Positions 1 through 9,300 of a DNA stretch of 64,000 nucleotides are shown here, in pieces (position 1 is the first letter of the stretch; the number at the start of each line of letters is the position of its first letter). The position numbers and the translations under genes were made by a program. Under the pieces are notes generated by a model, which saw only the letters and a list, made by a program, of their open reading frames with translations, was not told the origin of the DNA and made no database searches. Source of the stretch: a virus; IMG/VR virus record IMGVR_UViG_3300021091_005099, positions 1 to 64,000 of that record, one strand, 5' to 3'.

Positions 1-17
1 TACATTAGAACAAACAT

Positions 18-2360
18 ATGACAGTATTTGGAGACGCATCAACACCCAACAAAGAGTTCAGGAATACCCAGTACACTGAGTTGGATCCCGGCCCATACAT
101 CGGCATTGTCAAAGACAATGTGGACGTCACCAAAATGGGTGGATTGAAAGTGATTATTCCCAGCCTCTCAGGCACAGACGAGGGTCCTCGCTCTATGTTG
201 TATGACGTGAAATACCTAACACCGTTCTACGGAGCCAAGAGCCCCAGCGCCACAACCAAAACCGGTCCTTATGATTTTACTGACAGCCCCCACAGCTATG
301 GAATGTGGATGGTGCCACCAGACATAGACACAAGAGTATTGGTGCTATTCGTAGAAGGCAAGGTTTCACAGGGCTACTGGTTCGGCTGCGTGCAGGATCC
401 CTACACCAATCACATGATACCCGGCATCGCCGCCAGCCCCCACACCGCGCTGGGTAGCGAAGAGGGAGAATCCGACAGGGGAGTAGCACAGAAATACGGA
501 ACCAATGAAGTGCCAGCCACAGAGGTCAACAGAACCACGTGGACTGTGGCCAGCAATGAAGAAAAATTTGATAAATTGAAAAAACCTATTCATCCGTTCG
601 CCGACACCCTGAAGAGTCAGGGACTTATAACAGACAACGTGCGTGGCACCACAACCAGCTCGGCAAGGAGAGAAAGTCCAAGCGCGGTATTCGGTATCAG
701 CACCCCCGGAAGAATAGACAGCGAGCGTAAAAAGAAATTCAAGTTGGGACCCACAGACGCTAATCCTCCAAGATCTGTGGTGAGAGCAGCAGGCCACACG
801 TTTGTTATGGATGATGGAGATGCCGCAGGCCAAAATCAATTGATAAGATTGAGGACAGGTTCAGGACATCAACTGCTGATGCACGATACCAAGGGAGTGG
901 TGTACCTAGCCAATGGGTCCGGCAATGTGTGGATGGAATTCAGTGCTGATGGCAGCATAGACATTTACTCCGGAGGCGCCGTGGCGTTGCGGGCGGTGAA
1001 AGATATCAACCTCCACAGCGATAGCAATATAAACATGTTCGCAAAGGGGCAGATCAAAATGAGCGCCCTACAGAAGTTGGTTTTGGATGGTGGCATGATA
1101 CAGACCTACTCCGACACCGACACACAGATACAGTCGGGAGGTTCTTTCACCAACAAAGCTATAGATGGTTCGATCATATCCTATGCGGGCATGGCCCAAC
1201 TGCACATGGCCACCGGTCCACATCATCTAACTGGTGAAGAGGTGCATTTCAACACTACCTATACCAATCCAAACATGATATCGACATATGAAAGAACAAA
1301 ATATTATGATGAAAGTGGTACGGGCACATTGAGAGAGGACGTGCCAGAAGTGGACCTTTCACGTAAAGGTGGTGAGGCCATACTGCAGTGGACGCCAACG
1401 GGCAACGTGTCCATGTCCGGAATGCGCGTACCAACGCACGAACCATGGTTTGCACATAATGACATTGTGACCACGTTCAATGGCACAGAGGACGACACCG
1501 ATGCAGACGTGCCAGGCACCCCCGGACACGTCGCACAAATGAATAGGAACAATCCCGATGAAAACATTAGAAGGCTCCAGCAAGCAGCAGACCTTTCAGT
1601 GCATATAAAAAAATTAGACATACCCGTGACAGACGTCAAGGCCTTGACGCAGGCCGTGGAAAACTTTTATAACACTTACACTGATAGATTTCCTTCAACG
1701 GTGAAACAAGCTGCATCGTCTCTGGGCCAGGCAGCCAGCTCTACCATACAGCAGACTGTGCAGTCTATTACAAGCGGAACATTAAATGCATTGTCGCAGC
1801 AGGTGTTTGTAAATCAGGCAGGAGTGCTTTTCACGCAAGGAAACCTAGGACAGGCAGTGACTGGATCGGTCACATCTGTGCTGAATGATCTGAGCACAGG
1901 CAAGGGAGTGTTCGCCACAGCAGGCAACTTGTTGTCTGCAGGTAACGTGTTGCCTGGAGTTCAGGGATTGGCCAATCAGGCACTTGGAGGAGTGGCCAAG
2001 AGTTTCAATGCGCTGGGTGGAGTGCCTGGAGGTCTGGGCAATCTACAGAATTTTGCCAACACGTCTCTTGGTGGTCTTGGCAACTTGGCTACCAAAGGCA
2101 TTGGCAACTTGTCGGGCGTGGCAAATCAAGCCATAGGAAAAGTGGCAGGTAATGTTCTAGGCAAAGCAGGCAATGTTCTAGGCAAAGTAAATAATGTTGC
2201 AGGAGGATTAGGTATAGCTAATGACATCTACAAGGGAGTGATGGGAAAAAACATCACATCAGTGACGCAAATTAAAAGCGTGGTGGGAATGGTGGGCAAT
2301 CAGATCACTTCCAGGATAGCCAGCGTGGGCAGGAGTATAGGTAAGATTTTTGGATTTTAA
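18..2360 (+). CDS. gp5: Baseplate hub protein, gp5-like, no lysozyme domain
   Basis: Central hub/spike protein of a contractile tail baseplate. The N-terminal part (about residues 24-137) has the gp5/VgrG OB-fold look, with DPGPYIGIVKDN near residue 24 and YWFGCVQDPYTN near 121. Residues 280-375 carry short beta repeats (HQLLMHD, VYLANGSGN, DIYSGGAV) like the spike beta-prism. The lysozyme domain found in the middle of T4 gp5 is not visible; this absence is usual in marine T4-like phages. The last 200 residues are a low-complexity Gly/Asn/Val/Leu-rich tail with GNLGG/GNVLGKAGN-type repeats. The gene lies two bases before gp25, as in related phages. The hub assignment is firm; the role of the tail is unknown. 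Confidence 0.85.
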   Translation: MTVFGDASTPNKEFRNTQYTELDPGPYIGIVKDNVDVTKMGGLKVIIPSLSGTDEGPRSMLYDVKYLTPFYGAKSPSATTKTGPYDFTDSPHSYGMWMVPPDIDTRVLVLFVEGKVSQGYWFGCVQDPYTNHMIPGIAASPHTALGSEEGESDRGVAQKYGTNEVPATEVNRTTWTVASNEEKFDKLKKPIHPFADTLKSQGLITDNVRGTTTSSARRESPSAVFGISTPGRIDSERKKKFKLGPTDANPPRSVVRAAGHTFVMDDGDAAGQNQLIRLRTGSGHQLLMHDTKGVVYLANGSGNVWMEFSADGSIDIYSGGAVALRAVKDINLHSDSNINMFAKGQIKMSALQKLVLDGGMIQTYSDTDTQIQSGGSFTNKAIDGSIISYAGMAQLHMATGPHHLTGEEVHFNTTYTNPNMISTYERTKYYDESGTGTLREDVPEVDLSRKGGEAILQWTPTGNVSMSGMRVPTHEPWFAHNDIVTTFNGTEDDTDADVPGTPGHVAQMNRNNPDENIRRLQQAADLSVHIKKLDIPVTDVKALTQAVENFYNTYTDRFPSTVKQAASSLGQAASSTIQQTVQSITSGTLNALSQQVFVNQAGVLFTQGNLGQAVTGSVTSVLNDLSTGKGVFATAGNLLSAGNVLPGVQGLANQALGGVAKSFNALGGVPGGLGNLQNFANTSLGGLGNLATKGIGNLSGVANQAIGKVAGNVLGKAGNVLGKVNNVAGGLGIANDIYKGVMGKNITSVTQIKSVVGMVGNQITSRIASVGRSIGKIFGF
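2148..2189 (+). repeat. 21-bp tandem repeat, two copies, in the gp5 3' end
   Basis: Two adjacent 21-bp units (2148-2168 and 2169-2189) differ at only two positions and encode repeated G-N-V-L-G-K-A/V units. A third, degenerate start of the unit follows. It fits recent in-frame slippage in the low-complexity tail of the hub protein. Confidence 0.8.
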
Positions 2361-2362
2361 CG

Positions 2363-2773
2363 ATGGGCGAAAACGATAAAAGTAATAACATAGCAGGTGG
2401 GCAGCAGACGTTTAGAGGGTTCAGCTCGCGGGCCGATAAAACCAATTATAAATTGTATGATTTTGCATTGATCAAACAAGATCTGATCAATCGATTGAGT
2501 GTGAGAAAGGGCGAGCGTGTGGAAAATCCCGAATTCGGAACCATAATCTATGACCTGCTGTTCGAACCATTGACCGACGTGATCAAACAGGCAGTGGCGG
2601 ACGACATCGCACAAAATCTAAATGCGGATCCAAGATTAAGCACCAGCGAGATATTGGTAAGTGAGTCAGACCACGGCATATCGGTGCAGGCCACCATTAC
2701 CTACGTACCCTACAACATCACTGAGAAACTCACCTTTAGTTTTGACGAAAACAGCGCTTTGCGCCTTTCTTAA
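2363..2773 (+). CDS. gp25: Baseplate wedge subunit gp25
   Basis: A 136-aa protein of the gp25/GpW-like family, part of the wedge core that joins gp6 and starts sheath assembly in contractile tails. Residues 51-70 hold the family signature ERVENPEFGTIIYDLLFEP, and the C-terminus ends in the usual beta strands (ITEKLTFSFDE). Its length matches T4 gp25 (132 aa). It starts two bases after the hub gene and lies before gp6, the conserved order. Confidence 0.92.
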   Translation: MGENDKSNNIAGGQQTFRGFSSRADKTNYKLYDFALIKQDLINRLSVRKGERVENPEFGTIIYDLLFEPLTDVIKQAVADDIAQNLNADPRLSTSEILVSESDHGISVQATITYVPYNITEKLTFSFDENSALRLS

Positions 2774-2793
2774 TCTACGCACATTATACAATC

Positions 2794-2801
2794 AATAAAT
2801 A
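2794..2801 (+). promoter_or_regulatory. T4-type late promoter motif before gp6
   Basis: AATAAATA matches the NATAAATA late-promoter consensus of marine T4-like phages (T4: TATAAATA). It lies 15 bases before the gp6 ATG in a 43-base intergenic gap, so the predicted mRNA would start about 8-10 bases before the gene. Confidence 0.55.
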
Positions 2802-2802
2802 T

Positions 2803-2820
2803 CCATAGTTTAAACTATGG
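2803..2820. repeat. Perfect 18-bp palindrome across the gp6 start codon
   Basis: CCATAGTTTAAACTATGG is an exact palindrome whose right arm contains the gp6 ATG (2817-2819). In RNA the two arms could pair and bury the start codon; in DNA it could be an operator. No obvious Shine-Dalgarno sequence precedes this ATG. Confidence 0.75.
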
Positions 2821-5800
2821 CCATCACTGACAGACAAAATCGCTTGCTTGTAGCCGAAGATTGGCGCAAAATTTACACTGCTTTTCAACAGGCAGATTTC
2901 AAATCTTACGACTTTGAAACACTGCGAAGGACCATGGTGGCCTATCTCAGGGAAAATTATCCAGATGACTTCAATGATTTCGTGGAGAGCTCAGAGTATG
3001 TGGCGCTGATAGATCTCATAGCCTACATTGCTCAGAGTCTGAGTTTTCGAGTGGATCTGAATGCAAGAGAAAATTTTTTAGAAACCGCGGAGAGAAGGAA
3101 CAGCATTCTTAGACTGGCAAGATTGATCAATTACAATGCCAAGAGAAATTTATCAGCGTCTGGACTGTTGAAAATAGCTTCGGTATCTACGTCAGAAGAC
3201 ATCAAGGACAGCAGTGGAAATAGTTTGATTAATACCACAATCGTCTGGAATGATCCTTCAAATACAAATTATCGAGAACAATTTATCACAGTGTTGAATG
3301 CCGCCAATGTGGAAGGACAGAGATTTGGTAAACCAAAGGAGAGTGATTCTATCGGAGGTATCCCCACAGAAGTTTATACATTGAATTCCAACAACACCGA
3401 TGTGCCGGTATTTGAATTCAACAGGTCGATAAGCGGTATCAATAGACAGTTTGAGATAATGCCGTGCTCTATATCCCGGGCAGAATCTATTTACGAGCCG
3501 GCACCTATCCCCGGCACAGGTTTCACATATCTGTATAGAATAGATGGAGCAGGTGATACCAGTCCCAACACAGGATTTTTTGTTTTATTCAAGCAGGGTT
3601 CCCTAGGCAGCACAGAATTTTCAATAGTCCAACCAACCACAAATTACGTTCAACCCATCACGATCAACAACATCAACAACACTGACCTTTGGTTATACCA
3701 GCTGGATGATTTCGGACAAATAACAAAATTATGGACCAAGGTGCCAGACCTATCGGGCAGTAACGTTATCTATAACAGTTTGAAGGCCAACGTGAGAGAC
3801 ATCTACAATGTTGTTACCAAGAACAACGACAATGTTGATCTAGTGTTTGGGGATGGAAATTTTTCTAACATTCCTTTGGGCACTTTCCGAGCGTACTACA
3901 GGACCAGTGACAATGCCAAATATTCTATACAGTCAGCAGACATGCAAGGGATTACTTTCGTGGTGCCTTATCTGGACAAGTCGGGTGGACAACAAGCACT
4001 CACCGTTACCTGCTCATTGCAACAGTCAGTTTATAATTCTGCAGCATCAGAATCAAATGACAGCATCAAGACCAAAGCATCTCAGGCGTACTACGCACAG
4101 AACAGAATGATCACCGCAGAGGATTACAACGTGGTGCCACAGTCAATTTCCCAAGAAATCATCAAGATCAAAGCAAGCAATAGGACCGCCAGCGGGGTCA
4201 GCAGGTCACGAGAGATTATTGATCCAACAGGTGCTTACAGCAACGTGTCTGTGTTCGCAGATGACGGGATATTGTACAGGGAGGAAACCAAGCCACAATT
4301 CACATTCTCGTTCACCAACAGGAATGAAATCCTAGATATCATTGATAGATCCATTGAAGCAAAATTAAAAGAAGCATACTCTAGACAATTTTTTTATTTT
4401 AAATATGGAACCAAGGATTTGAGCACCCTGTCAGCCAGCTGGGTCAGCACCACCACAGGCACCAACACCAATACAGGATATTTCCAAGCAGCCGGACCGC
4501 TGACTGTGGGTGACTATTCCACAAGCAACTTGAAATATGTCAAGGTTGGGTCCCTGGTCAAATTCACCTCTCCGGACACGAGAGAATTTTTAAATGGAAA
4601 ATTAGTCACACTGGGCACAGATTTAGCAAAAAACAGAGCTTGGGCAAAAATAGCAGGAGTGGTACTGGATGGTGCCAATCAGGGAGAAGGTAATCTGGAG
4701 AATGGTACCGGACCAATCACACTGAATGATGTGATTCCAAACAACGCAGTGATCAGCGCTGTGTTTCCCCCATTTACTACCATATACGATACAGACTTAA
4801 AAAGAGACATTATAGATAGGATAGAAGCCTATGAAGAATTCGCACTGAGATTTGATGAAGAGGATTCTTTGTGGAGGGTCATAACAGCAGCGAATCTGAG
4901 CGTAAGTGATATTTTTTCTCTAGACAATGCAGGCAACACATCACAAAATAATTTAGATGCCAGCTGGTGGTTCAAATTCACCACAGATGGCAGCACATAC
5001 ACAGTGACGTACAGAGCATTGAATTATATCTTCGAGAGCGCGCAAAATAACAAATTTTATTTTGATAAAACCGACAAAGTGTATGACTACATCACAGGAA
5101 AAACTGTCAAGGATGTGGTAAAATTGTTGAAATCCAACACTGTGCCCAGCACCGGATTTGGAATTGGATACCCAATCGATTGGCAGATTGTGGACACGGT
5201 GGAGGAGGCAGACGGATATCAGGACAATAGAAAAGTAAAAGTTGGATTCTATGATGACGATGATGACGGAGTGGTGGACAATCCAGATATTTTTGATATT
5301 GTTGTGGAGCCCAACACCAGTGTTAGCACCAAATTTGTATTTTTTGAAAAATATATAGGCTACAACAGCATCGAGAGATTTAGACCATATGACGCCAGCA
5401 ATTTTGTTGTGGCCCAATACGAATCTTCTATCGTGTTGCCCGGCACTTATAGCAATGGACAACTGTTTTATTTCTATGATGTCAACGAAGACGTTGTTAA
5501 AAAATTTGATGCTGCATCGATTACCTTGGTGACAACCACAGACTACATTGCGCGAAAAGGCAGAAGCAATATAGAATTCCTCTATAAGCACACTGCCAGT
5601 CAGAACACAAGGATAGATCCTGCACAAACCAATATCATGGATATCTATATTTTGGAGAGAACTTACGACCAGTTATTTAGAACTTGGCTCACCCAAGGTG
5701 GAGAAAAACCTGTGCCTTCGACTTCAGACCAATTGAGAATCAGTTATGCTGCTGGGTTGAACTCAATCAAAGCACTGTCAGATCAAATAGTATTCCATCC

Positions 5801-6329
5801 GGTGAAATACAAAGTGTTGTTCGGTAAACAAGCAGATGAGCAATTTCAAGCCACATTCAAAGTGGTCAAGAATTCATCAACCAATGTGACCAACGCCGTG
5901 GTCAAAACTCGTGTGATTAAAGCCATCAACGAATTTTTCGCACTGGACAAGTTTGATTTTGGCGATACTTTTTATTTTACAGAGCTCGCGGCCTATGTTC
6001 ACAGTCAACTTGAAACTGATCTGCTGACAGTGGTTATAGTTCCAAATCAGATCGGACAGGGATTTGGTTCATTGTTCCAGATCAGCGGAGCATCAGATGA
6101 AATTTTTGTCAATGGAGCCACAGTTGATGACGTGGCAATTATTGATGCTATCGGAGCCAATCAATTACTAGCCAGCGGCAACGTGGTCACAAACACGACA
6201 GGATTGACGACCAGCACGAGATCGTCTTCTGCGGTATCATCTGTAACAAGTTCTGTGGTAGGCACAGGCACTTCTAGCAGCGGCAGCACTGGTGGCGGCG
6301 GTAGCGGAGGCGGCGGCGGGGGGTACTAA
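2817..6329 (+). CDS. gp6: Baseplate wedge subunit gp6
   Basis: A 1,170-aa wedge protein that forms the inner baseplate ring around gp25 and gp7. The N-terminus shows the gp6 signature of marine T4-like phages: YDFETLRRTMVAYLRENYP at residues 31-49, then ALIDLIAYIAQSLSFRVDLN and a Tyr-rich core. It is much longer than T4 gp6 (660 aa), as in cyanophages. The last 40 residues are Ser/Thr-rich and finish in a glycine stretch, probably a flexible end. The start is preceded by a late-promoter motif and falls inside an 18-bp palindrome. It ends two bases before the giant structural gene. Confidence 0.9.
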   Translation: MAITDRQNRLLVAEDWRKIYTAFQQADFKSYDFETLRRTMVAYLRENYPDDFNDFVESSEYVALIDLIAYIAQSLSFRVDLNARENFLETAERRNSILRLARLINYNAKRNLSASGLLKIASVSTSEDIKDSSGNSLINTTIVWNDPSNTNYREQFITVLNAANVEGQRFGKPKESDSIGGIPTEVYTLNSNNTDVPVFEFNRSISGINRQFEIMPCSISRAESIYEPAPIPGTGFTYLYRIDGAGDTSPNTGFFVLFKQGSLGSTEFSIVQPTTNYVQPITINNINNTDLWLYQLDDFGQITKLWTKVPDLSGSNVIYNSLKANVRDIYNVVTKNNDNVDLVFGDGNFSNIPLGTFRAYYRTSDNAKYSIQSADMQGITFVVPYLDKSGGQQALTVTCSLQQSVYNSAASESNDSIKTKASQAYYAQNRMITAEDYNVVPQSISQEIIKIKASNRTASGVSRSREIIDPTGAYSNVSVFADDGILYREETKPQFTFSFTNRNEILDIIDRSIEAKLKEAYSRQFFYFKYGTKDLSTLSASWVSTTTGTNTNTGYFQAAGPLTVGDYSTSNLKYVKVGSLVKFTSPDTREFLNGKLVTLGTDLAKNRAWAKIAGVVLDGANQGEGNLENGTGPITLNDVIPNNAVISAVFPPFTTIYDTDLKRDIIDRIEAYEEFALRFDEEDSLWRVITAANLSVSDIFSLDNAGNTSQNNLDASWWFKFTTDGSTYTVTYRALNYIFESAQNNKFYFDKTDKVYDYITGKTVKDVVKLLKSNTVPSTGFGIGYPIDWQIVDTVEEADGYQDNRKVKVGFYDDDDDGVVDNPDIFDIVVEPNTSVSTKFVFFEKYIGYNSIERFRPYDASNFVVAQYESSIVLPGTYSNGQLFYFYDVNEDVVKKFDAASITLVTTTDYIARKGRSNIEFLYKHTASQNTRIDPAQTNIMDIYILERTYDQLFRTWLTQGGEKPVPSTSDQLRISYAAGLNSIKALSDQIVFHPVKYKVLFGKQADEQFQATFKVVKNSSTNVTNAVVKTRVIKAINEFFALDKFDFGDTFYFTELAAYVHSQLETDLLTVVIVPNQIGQGFGSLFQISGASDEIFVNGATVDDVAIIDAIGANQLLASGNVVTNTTGLTTSTRSSSAVSSVTSSVVGTGTSSSGSTGGGGSGGGGGGY

Positions 6330-6331
6330 TA

Positions 6332-9300
6332 ATGGCGGACAGACCTCTAGACAGCCAATCAAACTATGATGTGATCACCAACGAAAATGGTGTGACCCTT
6401 AGAAGGTCAGTAGCACATCTACCCACTTTTTTCAGAACAGATGTTAACGAACGTTTCCTAAGTGCCACACTGGACCAACTGATTCAACCAGGCAAGTTAG
6501 TCAGATTGGACGGATATGTAGGTAGAAGGAATTCTTATACCAGGTCAATCACAGATAAATTTATTGAATCGGGCATTGAAGACAGAGACAGTTATCAATT
6601 AGAGCCCACTGTAACCTACACAGACAAAGACACCTCTTCCATCAATCCAGAAGATCAAGTGAAGTTTACTGCCACCTATGATGATTACATCAATCAATTG
6701 AAATTCTTTGGCGGTGATGCAAGCAATCATGACAGACTTAATAAAGAAAAAATTTATTCTTGGGATCCAGCCATAGATTTTGACAAGTTGATAAACTACA
6801 GGGAATACTATTGGATGCCTGAAGGACCAAATCCCATATTAATCGCCAGCAGCGGAACCAACGCAGTGTCCGAAATCAATGTGACACACGGCGCACAATC
6901 CGCATATCTTTTTGGCACATATCCGGGAAGCAATAATCCGTCGATCACGCTATACAGAGGCAACACGTATAAGTTCATATTTGACACTCATGGTCATCCT
7001 TTCTACATAATGACCGAGCCATTCAAAACTGGCGTAGCTGAGGACGGCAGCACATCGGTGATATACAGCACGGGGGTCTCAGGAAACGGCATTGAGGAAG
7101 GCACGCTAACTTTCACGGTGCCCACAAGTGCTCCTGATGTGCTATACTACCAGTGCGGTAATCACCAGGCTATGCAGGGCGTATTCACCATAAGAACTAT
7201 AGGCGTAGCAACCAAGATAGATGTGGATCATGAGATCATAGGAACAAAAAACTATACTTTGAAATCAGGGACCAAATTATCAAATGGTATGAAAGTGAGA
7301 TTTGAGAACAATGTTGCCAATTCCGCCTATGCCAACAAAGAATTTTATGTTGAGGGGGTGGGCACATCTATCACGCTCACTGACACTGCCAATATGATTG
7401 TGACAGGACCTTACACAGAAGAGTCCACAGAACCATATGACGCCGTTCCCTATGCCGACAGGCCTTACTCGATCAGTTTTTATAGACCAGTAAAGCCCGA
7501 TTACATAACGATCAAGAGAGACAGCATCGATGGCAACGCCTGGAGCAGATACAACAGATGGTTCCACAGAGCAGTGATAGAGGCCACTGCTGCAGCCAAT
7601 GGTTACACACCTGTGCTGCTAGAAACAGACAGAGCCAAAAGGCCCATCATAGAATTTGATTCTGGATTATCTCTGTTCAATCACGGAACCACTGCCAAGA
7701 GATCGGTGACGTTGATAGACACAGTGACTACGGATGTGTTTTCTAAAATGGTCAATACCACAGGATACATTGTGGATGGGGTGCCACTAGTGGATGGTAT
7801 GAGACTGTTAATCACCGCAGACACAGATCCTCTAGTTAACAATAGAATTTATTTGGTAAATTTTGTCAAGGTTCAGGGGTCAGCAGTGACCACTCTGAGA
7901 CTGTCCGAAGGGTCAGACGCTTTGCCTTTGGACGGAGATGCAGTATCAGTGGAAATGGGGGCTGTCAATCAGGCAAAAACTTTTTATTACAGCACCAGTG
8001 AAAAGGCATGGATAGAGGGACAATCAAAAATGGATGTGAATCAACCACCCCTGTTCGCACTGTTTGATGAGAATCATAAAGCATTCAACAATGATGATGC
8101 GTATCCAAATTCCACTTTCACAGGATCTAGACTGTTTGAATACAAGATCAGTCCAACGTCCACAGTAGATCCTGTGCTGGGACTACAAATAAAATATTAC
8201 ACAGTAAAAAATTTGAGCGACATTGTATTCACTTCTGATTTCGCCACAGCATCTTTTCAATATAATATAGACGATAAGTCTTATACAAAAAATTTTAACA
8301 CGGGACACGCACATCAAAATCTTTCCAGAGACAGACATGTCAACAGATGTGGATGGATAGAGAGAACAGAGGAGAGCAAGCAGAGAGTCACTAGATTATT
8401 TTCGGTTGATAAAAATGAATTGAAGTTATTTCCTGTGGACGTGTTTGAAAACAGCAAATCGTTATCTGATTTATCCGTGACGGTGGATGTGAACCACGTC
8501 ACTCAAAATTTAGGCACAGATTACACCCTGGTAGACGGATTGACCTACAAATATGTGAAATTTGCGAAAAACCTAAAGGTAGATGATCTAATCAAATTGA
8601 GTTGTTACAGTTCAGCAAAAAAAATTGCCGGCAAAGGCATATATGAAATACCGGAAAACATAGCAGTAAATCCGTTCAACGCACAATTGAAAGATTTTAC
8701 ATACGGACAGATATTGAATCATTTACACGACATCAATGAAAAAAATGTGGAGATGATCGGCAAAACTCCCGGAAGCAGCAATCTCAGAGACATAGGCAAC
8801 GTGAGATTACAGGGAGGCACAATAATTCAACATGGCGCTGCTTTGCCGCAGGCGATGTTTTTATTGATAGATCAAAACGCCAACGCTATTAAGTCGATAG
8901 AATACTGTAACTCTGAATATACAAAATTCAAAGAAACGTTTCTAGCAAACAAGTCGGGATCACTGCATGAGGGTTCTATCGCAAGTAGAGTAGACGAAAT
9001 AATCAAAAATATTTCTGAAAATAAGAATGTAAGTTTTCCTTTCTATTACGATGACATGATAGGGCATGGAGAAAATCTCTCAGTGAGAAAATACACAGTG
9101 CAAGATCCTGAAGAAATAGAGTATGCCATCGATTCACAATTTGATACGACTACAGCGAGCAAAAGAGCGGTCTACATATACCTCAATGATCAAATATTGC
9201 TGTTGGGGTATGACTATAATTTCAGTGCCGAAACAGATGGTGTTACCATAACCGCCACGTTAGCTGCTGGAGATATTATCACCATCAAAGATTACGCAAG

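Noticed and set aside
2148-2189. Short tandem repeat as CRISPR-like array
   Set aside because: Two in-frame copies without spacers inside a coding region; simple slippage.
4953-5627. Minus-strand 224-aa open frame inside gp6
   Set aside because: Lies wholly in the well-supported gp6 frame, has Cys/His/Ile-rich random composition and no recognisable domain.
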